Assembly (NCBI GenBank): GCA_023807065.1
Contig: JAJJLU010004079.1
Span: 1-19,167, forward strand
DNA: 19,167 bases
Reading direction: 5' to 3'
From: Isotricha intestinalis
Lineage: Eukaryota > Ciliophora > Litostomatea > Vestibuliferida > Isotrichidae
A program made the translations under genes and the position numbers. This document shows, piece after piece, positions 7,351 to 15,911 of this stretch (position 1 is its first letter; each line of letters opens with the position of its first letter). The notes under the pieces are model-generated. The model made no database searches and was not told where the DNA came from. It saw only the letters and a program-made list of their open reading frames with translations.

Positions 7351-9915
7351 TTATAATTGACTTTCCATTTTTTTAACATTAATATTATTATTTCTTGAAG
7401 TATTATTATTAAAAGAAATTCCACCTGTTCTTGTAGAAGATAAATTATTGCTATTATTAGTATTACTATTATTATTTGAATTATATTTTATATAAAATGA
7501 ATTTTTATTTGATATAATTAAACTTTCATTATTTCTTATTTTATTCTCTTTATTATTGAAAAATAAATTTTTTCTCAAATAATTTGAATTTAAAGGAGTT
7601 TTATTTAATCTTTTTTTTTCTATTTTAATTCTTGATTTATTTAATAATTTATTTTTGAAATTAAAATACATAGAATTAAAAACATTTTGATCTAAAATAT
7701 ATTTATTCCTTTCATTTATAAAATGAAGATTTAATTTTCTTAAATCATTAAATCTTTTATATATTAAAATCATTTCTGGATTATTTGAATACATTGAATA
7801 TTGTTTTATTTTTTTCATTTCTTTTAATTCTTCTTCAAATTTTTTTTTTTGTAAATTTCTATAATATTCTATTTCATCTTCATTTAATTCATCATTATCA
7901 ATATTTGAAATATCAATCAAATTTTGTTTTTTTTTCATAAAATTTTCAAATTCTTTTTGATAATTTAAATTTTTAATTTGTAATGTTTTATTTAATATTT
8001 CTTTTTTTCTATTTAAATCATTAAATTCATTTCCTAAATAAACTAAATTATTTGAAAACTTTTTTATAAGTAATAAATGAGAATTTTCATGATCTACAAC
8101 ATAATTTTCTAAATTATTTCTTTTTTGTTTTAAATAATTTTCATAATCTTTTAATATTGTATTTCTTGAAATAAATGAATTTTCTTTATCAATCAAATCA
8201 TTATTATAATTTCTTTTAATATTTATTGAAGAATAAGATTTTAAATTTTTATTAAATTTAACTTTTGATTTAAAAATATCTTTTTCTGTTCTTCCTAAAA
8301 TTTTCTGTTTTTCTATTTGTCTTAAATTTGATAATAATATTTCCTCATTGAAAGTTTCTATTAAAGGTTCGGAATTTATTTTAAATATAATAAAATTATT
8401 TTCTTCTTTTAAATTATATTTATTTATCATTTGCTTATAATTAATTGAAATATTTGTATTATTATCTTTTGATAATTTTAATAAATGAGAATAATAAATT
8501 ATATTACTTGAACTTGATAATATTAAATAGAAATATTTTGAAAAATTATTAAATATTGAAATTATAAATTTAATAAAATCTGAATTTAAATCTATTTCAT
8601 CAATATCTTTATTAAAAGATAATGAATTATTATCTAAATATTCTTCAGAAAATTGAGGTTCTGAATTAAATGTAAAATAATTTTTTAAAACTAAGTTATT
8701 TAAAGAATTAATCATAGATTTAATATTCTTTAATAAAAAAGTTAAAATTAATTTTAACGTATTTGATTTGTCTTTCTTATTTTCTTGAATTATTTGATTA
8801 GAATATTTAATTTCTTTTATTTTATTATTAATAAATTGATTAAATTGATTTAATTCACTTTCTTCTTTTTTTCCATTTTTTTTATTAATTATTCTCAATA
8901 AAATAATGTTATATTCTTTATTTAGTTTTGAAATATTAGTTTGAAGATTATTTATTTCTTTATTATATAAAGAAAATAAAGATGATAATGTATTATATTT
9001 CTTTTGAATTATTTTATATTCTTTTATTACATCCATTAAATTTTCCACATTTAAAATTGTATAAATTTTATATATTCTCATCTTTGAATAATGATATAAT
9101 TTCCAATCTTCTAAATAACTTTTATATTTATTATTAATAATAATTTCATTTTTTAAAATATGTTTTTTTAACTTTTTCTCTTTTAATTTGATTCTTTCTA
9201 AACTTTTTTCAAATTCATCAGTTTCTTTTTTTAAAAGAAAAACTTTAAAATCTAATTGATTTAAAATTTTTATTTTTTCATTGATTTTTTCTTCATTACC
9301 TAATTTAATTTTATCATTAAGAGTTTTTATATCTGTTAATAATTTTTCTTGTTTTTTTAAAACTTGAATTGAATGATTATCTATAATAGAATATTTTTCA
9401 CATTGTTCATTATATATTTTTAAATATTCTCTTTCATCATCTAATCTTTTTGATAGTAAATAATTCATTTTATATGTTCTTCTATATATATGAATATAAC
9501 AATCTAATTCATGCTTTTTTAATAAAATATTTCTTTTTATTATTTTTATTAATTCATCGTAATAATTAATTAATGTTTTTGGATAAGAAATATTTTCTAT
9601 TAATAATAAATTACATTTATCATTTAATTGTTTTTCTTCTTCTTTTTTTCTCTTTATTATAAGTAAATTTTGATTATGCTTTTTATATAAGTTTATTATA
9701 TTATTATAATAATGTTTTTCTATTGTTTTCATATTAATAAATTGTTCTTTTTCATTAATTAAATAATTAATTAAATTTTCTTTAACTAATTTTTCTTCTT
9801 TACTTCTACTTCTAATATAATTACCTTTTTCATTTAATAAACTTGAATTCTCTTTCTTTAATTTCATATTTTTATTTATTCCAGTTAAAAAAATATTTGA
9901 ATTACTCTTTTTCAT
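7351..9915 (-). CDS. 854-aa coiled-coil protein, ODA docking-complex-like segment
   Basis: This long protein is dominated by coiled coil at about residues 40-345 and 580-740. Residues about 281-338 (IYKIYTILNVENLMDVIKEY, then SSLFSLYNKEINNLQ) resemble a conserved block of the ODAD1/CCDC63/CCDC114 outer-dynein-arm docking family, in which a Phe/Tyr-x-x-Ile...TGV-D motif is followed by SLFNYVNELNQEI-type sequence. If homologous, the protein would sit on axonemal doublet microtubules and help dock outer dynein arms. The match is from memory and is not uniform along the protein: residues about 380-560 and the Asn/Ser-rich C-terminus (about 770-854) do not fit, and the protein is longer than I would expect. 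No signal peptide or membrane segment is seen. The gene is certain; the role is moderate to low confidence. Confidence 0.88.
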   Translation of the reverse strand: MKKSNSNIFLTGINKNMKLKKENSSLLNEKGNYIRSRSKEEKLVKENLINYLINEKEQFINMKTIEKHYYNNIINLYKKHNQNLLIIKRKKEEEKQLNDKCNLLLIENISYPKTLINYYDELIKIIKRNILLKKHELDCYIHIYRRTYKMNYLLSKRLDDEREYLKIYNEQCEKYSIIDNHSIQVLKKQEKLLTDIKTLNDKIKLGNEEKINEKIKILNQLDFKVFLLKKETDEFEKSLERIKLKEKKLKKHILKNEIIINNKYKSYLEDWKLYHYSKMRIYKIYTILNVENLMDVIKEYKIIQKKYNTLSSLFSLYNKEINNLQTNISKLNKEYNIILLRIINKKNGKKEESELNQFNQFINNKIKEIKYSNQIIQENKKDKSNTLKLILTFLLKNIKSMINSLNNLVLKNYFTFNSEPQFSEEYLDNNSLSFNKDIDEIDLNSDFIKFIISIFNNFSKYFYLILSSSSNIIYYSHLLKLSKDNNTNISINYKQMINKYNLKEENNFIIFKINSEPLIETFNEEILLSNLRQIEKQKILGRTEKDIFKSKVKFNKNLKSYSSINIKRNYNNDLIDKENSFISRNTILKDYENYLKQKRNNLENYVVDHENSHLLLIKKFSNNLVYLGNEFNDLNRKKEILNKTLQIKNLNYQKEFENFMKKKQNLIDISNIDNDELNEDEIEYYRNLQKKKFEEELKEMKKIKQYSMYSNNPEMILIYKRFNDLRKLNLHFINERNKYILDQNVFNSMYFNFKNKLLNKSRIKIEKKRLNKTPLNSNYLRKNLFFNNKENKIRNNESLIISNKNSFYIKYNSNNNSNTNNSNNLSSTRTGGISFNNNTSRNNNINVKKMESQL

Positions 9916-10239
9916 ATTTTAAAAATATTATATATTTTTAAATTTTATAACAAAAATACTAATTTATTAAATAATTATTTAATTTCATTTATTTTATAAT
10001 AATTAAAAAACAAAAATCCCTTTTCTTGGATTTCTTTATTATTTAAATATATATTATTTCTAATTTTATTATGATTAAATAAAACAAATTTGTTTAATAA
10101 CAATTTTTAATAAAATCATAATATAATTTTATTTTTCTTTTAATAAAAAAATAATGAAAAAAAAAATAGAACAAAAGTTTTTATTAGGTTTATTTTGTTT
10201 ATTATTTCCTTTTTAAATTTCTAAAAATAAATTATTTTA
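9916..10239. other. intergenic region upstream of the coiled-coil gene
   Basis: These 324 bp lie between the start of the 854-aa gene and the 3' end of the GTPase pseudogene. They include a perfect 14-bp palindrome AAACAAATTTGTTT at about 10082-10095, flanked by 10-base inverted arms (TATTATGATT near 10065 and AATCATAATA near 10114). No gene is visible. The part next to 9915 should contain the promoter of the coiled-coil gene. Confidence 0.5.
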
Positions 10240-10719
10240 GTGTGTGCCAAAAAAATATTTTTACCTCAATTTTAGAAAGGAAACAAAGCAGAAGTTTCAA
10301 AATAAAAGATTTTCTTTTCATTAGAGATATTTTTTTAACTCTTTAAAATTAACTTCTTTTTCATTATCTAAATCTTTTTTATTTCCAATAATAAATATTA
10401 TTTATATTTAATATCATCAAATTTTTTTTATCATTAATAGTAAAAAGTAATAAAAAAGCATTAGAAGGTAGAACCCAAGTGCCAAAAAAATATTTTGATA
10501 GTTATCTTGTCCTTCACTATCTTTTAATTCTTTTTCTATTTTTTCATTATTTATTTCTGATAAATTGTAATAATCTTCTAATATTAAGTCTATTTCTTCA
10601 GAACATAAAATTTTGTCTAAACAACAATAAGTTATTGTTATTTTTCCTAGTGTATTTTCTCTTAATTTTGCTATGTTAAATGTTTTTGTTATTTCATTTT
10701 ATTCTTCATTTTCACTCAT
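10240..10719 (-). pseudogene. decayed Ras-like small GTPase
   Basis: Read on the minus strand from an ATG at 10719, all G-box landmarks of a Ras-superfamily GTPase appear in order but are broken. The start is MSENEE followed by TAA. Then comes a P-loop relic in FNIAKLRENTLGKITITY, where the first Gly of GxxxxGKT/S has become Arg and the final Thr/Ser has become Ile. A switch-I-like ILEDYYN follows, then a switch-II-like LKDSEGQDNYQNIF. A frameshift leads to SNAFLLLFTINDKKN, another to FDDIKYK, and the first frame returns with IFIIGNKKDLDNEKEV (the G4 NKxD motif). Stops follow, then another frame with ETSA (G5). At least four frame changes and several stops show it cannot make a GTPase. DxxGQDxYQN plus FLLLFTIND resembles protist Ras-like rather than Rab or Arf proteins. 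It is head to head with the oxidase gene, 44 bp apart. Confidence 0.88.
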
Positions 10720-10763
10720 TTTTTTTCTGTAAAATTTATTTATTTTTTGTTTTATTTATTTAT

Positions 10764-12158
10764 ATGGAGAAAAAAAATTTATTTTTGGGTGTTAGTCCTT
10801 TTATTTTCTATTATTTATATAAGTTTAGATTTAGTTTCCTTGGAAAGAAATTTAGATATAGGCAATTTAATAAAAAAATGATTTTGAGATTAAAAGATAA
10901 ATATATATTAAATAATTCAGATGGAAATTATTTAGGAATAGTATATCCAACAAATATATTTGATGTTCAAAAAATATTTGAATATGCAAATATATATAAA
11001 ATTCCTTTAATAAGAGATGTTAATTATAATAGAATCTATTTTCCTTATAAACATTGTATTATTGATATGAGTAAATATAATGATATTCTTAAATTTAATT
11101 TAAAAGCAAAAAGAATAAGAGTTCAAAGTGGAATTTCAGTAGATAAATTACTTGATTTTTTAAATAAACATAATTATACAATTAAACTTTTAGAAAAATA
11201 TTTAGGAAGAAATTTAACTATTAATGATTTATTTTTTAATAATTTTTATGGATCAAAATTACAGAATGATTGTTTAAAATATTATTCTATTATTATTCCT
11301 AAAGAAGAAAAAATTGTTAAATTTAATCCTTTTACTGATTTTTCAGGAAATCATATTAATATATCTAATTTATTTCTAAATAATAGTTATATTTTAAGTT
11401 TATTATTAGAAACAGAATTTCTTTATACTGAGAAAGAATATTATAATTTTTTCTCTTTTAATATTCATCAAAATGATAATTCAATTTTAGATAAATTAAA
11501 AGAAGAACAAATTATTGATGATATGATTATTACTTATATTGGTGATTCTAATAAATTTGGGAAAAAAAAAGTTTTAATTAAAGTTAAAGAAAATAATTCT
11601 AATAAATTATTAGGAATTCTTGATTATTATGGTTTAATTAACGTTCAAAAAGAAAATATAAAAATTAATGAAATTTTTTTAAATAAAAATACAAATAATA
11701 AATATTCTCGTCATATAAAAATTGTTATAGATAAACAATATTTAAAATTTTTTGTGAATTACTTTGAAAAAAAATATAATAAAATTTTTGAAAATAAATT
11801 TACTCTTCCAGAAATAAAATATAGTCAAAAAGAAAATGTGTTTTTTATTTCATTACCATATTTTGAAGATATTCCAAATATAGAAAAGCAATATATTTTC
11901 ATAAAAGAATTGAATAAAATAATAAATAAAATAAATGGTAATTTTTTCCTTAATCAAAATATAAATATACCAAATAGATTTGATCAAATGAGAGAAATTG
12001 GTCTTAATAATTTTATTATGAATCAAGATATAAAACAATATTTTGATCCTAATTATATTTTAAATCCTCATTTATGTAATATTAAACCTAATTTCTTTTC
12101 TTTATTAAAAAGGAAAAATAGATTTATAAATTATATTTTTACAAAAATGAAAATATAA
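10764..12158 (+). CDS. FAD-linked-oxidase-fold protein, probably catalytically impaired
   Basis: This 464-aa protein follows the layout of the FAD-binding PCMH/FAD_oxidase_C family (D-lactate or D-2-hydroxyglutarate dehydrogenase, alkyl-DHAP synthase). The N-terminal FAD domain is recognisable at residues 59-140: IVYPTNIFDVQKIFEYA, then CIIDMSKYNDILKFN, then RIRVQSGISVDKLLDFLNKH. The C-terminal signature MREIGLNN...FDPNYILNPHL ends near residue 437. However, the glycine-rich P-x-x-x-R-G-G-G-T-S loop is replaced by PLIRDVNYNR, the second glycine motif by LFFNNFYGSK, the GSEGTLG-type motif by NNSYILSLLLETE, and the HG-x-G before the C-terminal signature by IPNRFDQ. FAD binding is therefore doubtful. 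The start at 10764 is preferred over an in-frame ATG at 10680 because the extra 28 residues lie antisense to the GTPase pseudogene and in A+T-rich leader. The basic/aromatic N-terminus might target a mitochondrion-related organelle (weak inference). Confidence 0.85.
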   Translation: MEKKNLFLGVSPFIFYYLYKFRFSFLGKKFRYRQFNKKMILRLKDKYILNNSDGNYLGIVYPTNIFDVQKIFEYANIYKIPLIRDVNYNRIYFPYKHCIIDMSKYNDILKFNLKAKRIRVQSGISVDKLLDFLNKHNYTIKLLEKYLGRNLTINDLFFNNFYGSKLQNDCLKYYSIIIPKEEKIVKFNPFTDFSGNHINISNLFLNNSYILSLLLETEFLYTEKEYYNFFSFNIHQNDNSILDKLKEEQIIDDMIITYIGDSNKFGKKKVLIKVKENNSNKLLGILDYYGLINVQKENIKINEIFLNKNTNNKYSRHIKIVIDKQYLKFFVNYFEKKYNKIFENKFTLPEIKYSQKENVFFISLPYFEDIPNIEKQYIFIKELNKIINKINGNFFLNQNINIPNRFDQMREIGLNNFIMNQDIKQYFDPNYILNPHLCNIKPNFFSLLKRKNRFINYIFTKMKI

Positions 12159-12440
12159 AATAAAGATTTAATTTAATATATTTCTACTTTTAAAAATAAA
12201 AAATTATATTAAGATTTTATAGATAATTAATTAGTAAAAATAGGGAAAATAAATTATAATATATAATATTATTTTTTTTATGTTTAAACTTTTTTATTTA
12301 AATATTTATCTTTCAATAAGAAAATACTATAATAAAGAAATTCAATGAAATAAGTATATTTATTAATTTAAAAATAACTATTTAAATACTTAAAATAAAA
12401 TTTATTTAGTTAACTTTATAAATAAAAATTTAATTTGTAT
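12159..12440. other. convergent intergenic spacer
   Basis: This spacer of 282 bp lies between the 3' ends of the oxidase-like gene and the kinase gene. I see no coding frame, RNA gene or notable repeat. Confidence 0.55.
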
Positions 12441-15400
12441 TTAAAATATAATTAATTTATTGATTAATATTTTAATTAATTCCTTATATGGTGTAAAAGC
12501 ACCTTCTTTTCTTAAAAATTTAATACTATAATTATCATAATTATTTATTTTTATAATATTTATTTCAAATTTAATATCTCCTTTTTTACATGTATATTTA
12601 TTTTTTTTCACATAATATTGAATTTTATAATTTTTTAACTCTTTTTCTAAATTAAATTTAATTTTAGATATATTACAATAAATAATTGATTTTAAATCAA
12701 AAGGTTCAATTAAATTATTTTCTTTATTTAAATTATGATGAATATAATGATTAGTAATAAATTTTTTTTCATTCAATTCATTTTTTTTTTCGTTTTTATT
12801 ATTATTATTTTCTATATTTTTTTTAACTCTTGTAGAGCCAGAAATGTAATTTTGATAAATAATTTTATTATTATTATTAATAGGATTATTATTTAAAATT
12901 TCTTTTTCATTTTCATTATTAATATTAAAAGTTTTATTTTTAGATTTCATTTTAATATATTTTAAATCTTTTTCTTTTTTATCAAAACTATTTTCATTAT
13001 CACTTTGATTTTCAATAGTTTTATTTTTTCCTTCTTCTAAAGTTTTATCAAAACTTATACTTGTATTAAAAAATTTTTTACTTTTTTTATTTTCATTTTT
13101 TTTACTTTGAACTAAAAAAATATTAATTCTATTTTGCATTAATTTTTTTTCTCCATTATTTTTTTCTTGAGAAATTCTTTTATTTTTTTCATTTCTACCA
13201 GAATAAACAGATGAAGAATATTTTTTTCTTTTATTATAATTTGAAGAATTTTTTTTATAATTTTCTTCAGTTTTAATATTAGAATTCCATTTTGGAATTA
13301 AATTCCCTTTATTTTTCATATTTTTTTTTTTTTCATTTTCATTTTTGTGATTAGGTAAAAATTTAAATTTATAAAATTTATTAGGTTCTGTTGATATTTT
13401 ATTTTCAATTGATAAATTTCTTTTAGGTAAATTTAAATTGTTTTCTTCATTTATTAATAATTTATTTTCTTTATTTTTTTCATTATTTAAAAAAGGTAAT
13501 TTATTCATTATTTTTCCTATATCTTCTAAATTATGTAATGAAGTTGAATGTTTATGTTTTTTTTTATTTGAATAATCTATTATTTTTTTCTTAGTTACTA
13601 GTCTTTTATCACTGTTTGGAAATTTTGTTATATTTTTATTTTGATTTATAGTTCTTAGAAAATTTGGAATTTTATTAATCAATGATTTTGTACTTAATTT
13701 TTTCTCTGTTTCTATATTCTCTTCATCTAATTTTTCTTCTTTCTTTATATCATTTATTTCTTCTGAATTAATATTTTGATATGATTTATTTCCTTTTATT
13801 TCTAAACTTATGTTATTATTTTCTTCTAAATTGTTTTCTAAATTTTTTTCATTAGTTTTTTCTTTTTCAGTATCTAATCTATTAATTATATTTATTTTTT
13901 CAGAACTTTCTTTTTTTAAATCATTCATTTTTTCTTTCTTTTCTTTTATTTCATCAATTTTATTCATATTATTTTCTATTATTTCATCAATTTTATTTAA
14001 ACTATTTTCAATCAATTCATTAATTTTATTAAAATTTGTTTCTTTTTCTTCAATAACATTATCATCATTAATATTTAAATTAATTTTTTCAACATCTTCT
14101 AATTTTTTTAAATTAATATTTTCATTTTTACTTTCAATATCATTTTCATAATTTTTTTCATAATTTCGATTTCCAAAACTTTCATCTTTAATAATAATAT
14201 CATTTTTAAAATTATCATCAATAAATTTATTTTCCTTATTATTTTCATTATTAAATTCTTCTTTAAAACTTTCATTATTATTGATTTCTTTAAAATCTAT
14301 TTTTTTATCATTATTATTGTTATTATTTAAATCACATCTTTCTTTAACAGCTTCTTCAATATCATTTCCATATTTACTTAAATCATTATCATTATTATTA
14401 ATATAATCTTCAAATAATTTAGATTTTAAATCAGCAACACTTTCAATTCCTTTTCTTATTTTTTTCTTAAGCATTAAATAATAAGTAGTAGTAATATGAT
14501 TATGTTTATTACCTAAAATATTTTTTCTAACTTCTTTTTTATCATAATCATATTCACTCATTTTATTAATTAAATCTTCATCAATAGGAATAACAATTTT
14601 ATTGATTAATAAACCTTCAGAGAAATTAATTTTTAAATCAACTAAATGAAACCAAGGATGATTTTTAATTTGATTAACATGGAATCTTTTTTTAGGATCA
14701 ACACATAAAATATGATTAATTAAATCTTTAGCCTGTTCAGAAATAAAATTAGGAATATTAAATTTACCTTGAGTGATATTTTCAAATAAAATTTTATTAT
14801 TATTATTTTCAAAAGGCAAAAAACCACATAACATTGCAAATAAAACAATACCAGAACTCCAAATATCAGTTAAATAACCATTATATTTATTTCCATTTAA
14901 CATTTCTGGAGCTGCATATGAAGGACTTCCACAAGGAGTATTTAATAATTCATTATGATTATATAAGTTACTTAAACCAAAATCTACTATTTTTATATTT
15001 TTATTATTATCTAATAATAAATTTTCTGGCTTTAAATCTCTATGTGCTATTTTTAATTTATGTAAATAATTTATTCCACTTATTATTTCTTGATAAAATT
15101 TACATGCTTCTATTTCACTTAAACGCTTTTTTAATATTATATAATCAAATAATTCTTTTCCTGGAATATATTCCATTATTAAGTATATTGAATTTGATGT
15201 TTGTATTATTGAATATAAATGAACTATATTATTATGATGAAGAACTTTTAAAATTTTTATTTCTCTTTCTAAACGAGTTTTATCTGAATGTTCTAAAATT
15301 TTCTTTTTATCTAATATTTTCACTGCTACTTTTTCTCCTGTTAATATATGCGTCGCTTTTCTTACTATTCCAAATGTACCTTCTCCTATTTTTTTACCTA

Positions 15401-15539
15401 ATATAAATTGACCTATGTTTTTACCTTCTGATAAATTCTGCTTTGATTTATTTTTTATTTCCTTTTTCTCTGAAAAAGAATGTAATTGTTGAGAAAAAAA
15501 ATCAGAAGGAAATGATTTTTCTTTTTCTACTTCTGTCAT
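12441..15539 (-). CDS. AMPK/SNF1-type serine/threonine kinase, catalytic subunit
   Basis: This 1032-aa protein kinase is expected to sense energy or nutrient status. The kinase domain (about 44-297) is complete: Gly loop IGEGTFGIV (51-59), Lys74 in VAVK, HRDLKPEN with catalytic Asp168, DFG at 186-188, activation loop LLNTPCGSPSYAAPE with phosphorylatable Thr201, and Asp225. Residues about 319-362 (IDEDLINKMSEYDYDKKEVR, then NKHNHITTTYYLMLKKK) match the UBA-like autoinhibitory domain of AMPK-related kinases. Residues about 950-1032 (KFNLEKELKNYKIQYYVKK, then IKFEINIIKI) match a KA1/alpha-CTD-like domain. Between them, about residues 381-940 are Asn/Lys/Glu-rich low complexity, making the protein about twice the usual length of roughly 550 aa. 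The order kinase-UBA-KA1 and the SNF1-like activation loop favour an AMPK-alpha/SNF1 assignment over MARK or other CAMK kinases. Activation by an upstream LKB1-like kinase at Thr201 is expected from the family. Confidence 0.96.
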   Translation of the reverse strand: MTEVEKEKSFPSDFFSQQLHSFSEKKEIKNKSKQNLSEGKNIGQFILGKKIGEGTFGIVRKATHILTGEKVAVKILDKKKILEHSDKTRLEREIKILKVLHHNNIVHLYSIIQTSNSIYLIMEYIPGKELFDYIILKKRLSEIEACKFYQEIISGINYLHKLKIAHRDLKPENLLLDNNKNIKIVDFGLSNLYNHNELLNTPCGSPSYAAPEMLNGNKYNGYLTDIWSSGIVLFAMLCGFLPFENNNNKILFENITQGKFNIPNFISEQAKDLINHILCVDPKKRFHVNQIKNHPWFHLVDLKINFSEGLLINKIVIPIDEDLINKMSEYDYDKKEVRKNILGNKHNHITTTYYLMLKKKIRKGIESVADLKSKLFEDYINNNDNDLSKYGNDIEEAVKERCDLNNNNNNDKKIDFKEINNNESFKEEFNNENNKENKFIDDNFKNDIIIKDESFGNRNYEKNYENDIESKNENINLKKLEDVEKINLNINDDNVIEEKETNFNKINELIENSLNKIDEIIENNMNKIDEIKEKKEKMNDLKKESSEKINIINRLDTEKEKTNEKNLENNLEENNNISLEIKGNKSYQNINSEEINDIKKEEKLDEENIETEKKLSTKSLINKIPNFLRTINQNKNITKFPNSDKRLVTKKKIIDYSNKKKHKHSTSLHNLEDIGKIMNKLPFLNNEKNKENKLLINEENNLNLPKRNLSIENKISTEPNKFYKFKFLPNHKNENEKKKNMKNKGNLIPKWNSNIKTEENYKKNSSNYNKRKKYSSSVYSGRNEKNKRISQEKNNGEKKLMQNRINIFLVQSKKNENKKSKKFFNTSISFDKTLEEGKNKTIENQSDNENSFDKKEKDLKYIKMKSKNKTFNINNENEKEILNNNPINNNNKIIYQNYISGSTRVKKNIENNNNKNEKKNELNEKKFITNHYIHHNLNKENNLIEPFDLKSIIYCNISKIKFNLEKELKNYKIQYYVKKNKYTCKKGDIKFEINIIKINNYDNYSIKFLRKEGAFTPYKELIKILINKLIIF
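13932..14030 (-). repeat. three tandem 33-bp units coding for 11-residue repeats
   Basis: Inside the low-complexity linker of the kinase, three degenerate 11-residue units follow one another: NKINELIENSL, NKIDEIIENNM and NKIDEIKEKKE. Each is 33 bp. The hydrophobic spacing suggests a short helix or coiled coil within the otherwise disordered linker. Confidence 0.75.
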
Positions 15540-15911
15540 TTTTTTTTTTTTTAATTTTTTTTTGTTTTTTTAAGTTTAATTTAAATAAAGAAAACAATGA
15601 TTGTTTTTGATTTAAATCAAGCTAAGTATTTAAAATGATTAAACATAAATTAATGTTTCTAATATTTTAAAAGATATTTATAATTCCAATAAAAAAATAT
15701 TAATTATTTTTAATCTACTCAAATATTGTCTATTGAATTATTCTAAATAAAATTCATTATTATTATAAATGATAAGTAAATGAATAAAATTTTATATTTA
15801 AAAATATTATATTTTAATTTAACTCAATTCATATAATATAATGAAAAACAGAAAAATTAATCTTAATAAAAATAAAAAAAATGACATTTGAAAAATAAAA
15901 AAATTACCAAA
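15540..15911. other. intergenic region upstream of the kinase gene
   Basis: This stretch of 372 bp lies between two minus-strand genes. Next to the kinase start it is a T-rich plus strand, which is an A-rich leader on the coding strand. It contains two abutting perfect palindromes at 15591-15620. The remainder is A+T-rich with no coding frame or RNA gene that I can see. It should hold the kinase promoter and the 3' end of nothing obvious on the plus strand. Confidence 0.5.
15591..15620. promoter_or_regulatory. two overlapping palindromes upstream of the kinase
   Basis: AAAACAATGATTGTTTT (15591-15607, odd palindrome centred on G15599) is followed directly by TTGATTTAAATCAA (15607-15620, perfect). 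They lie about 50-80 bp upstream of the kinase start codon. They could be binding sites for dimeric factors, but palindromes arise often by chance in A+T-rich DNA. Confidence 0.25.

Noticed and set aside
10244..10496. 18-bp direct repeat GTGCCAAAAAAATATTTT at 10244-10261 and 10479-10496, suggestive of an insertion duplication
   Set aside because: Both copies fall at places where the GTPase relic encodes an N-I-F-L-A-type stretch, and GTPase homology continues through both. There is no inserted element between them, so it is probably coincidence in low-complexity sequence.
10479..10679. 66-aa plus-strand open frame
   Set aside because: It is antisense to the GTPase pseudogene, where the minus strand carries recognisable G-box sequence. 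The hydrophobic composition is an artefact of A+T-rich complement.
10680..10763. 28-residue N-terminal extension of the FAD-oxidase-like protein
   Set aside because: It overlaps the start of the GTPase pseudogene in antisense and then A+T-rich leader. The Met at 10764 begins sequence with normal coding character.
13810..14151. 113-aa plus-strand Ser/Phe-rich open frame
   Set aside because: It is antisense to the Lys/Glu/Asn-rich linker of the kinase, whose frame is supported by domains on both sides.
14834..15406. 190-aa plus-strand hydrophobic open frame
   Set aside because: It is antisense to the conserved kinase domain, which is unambiguous.
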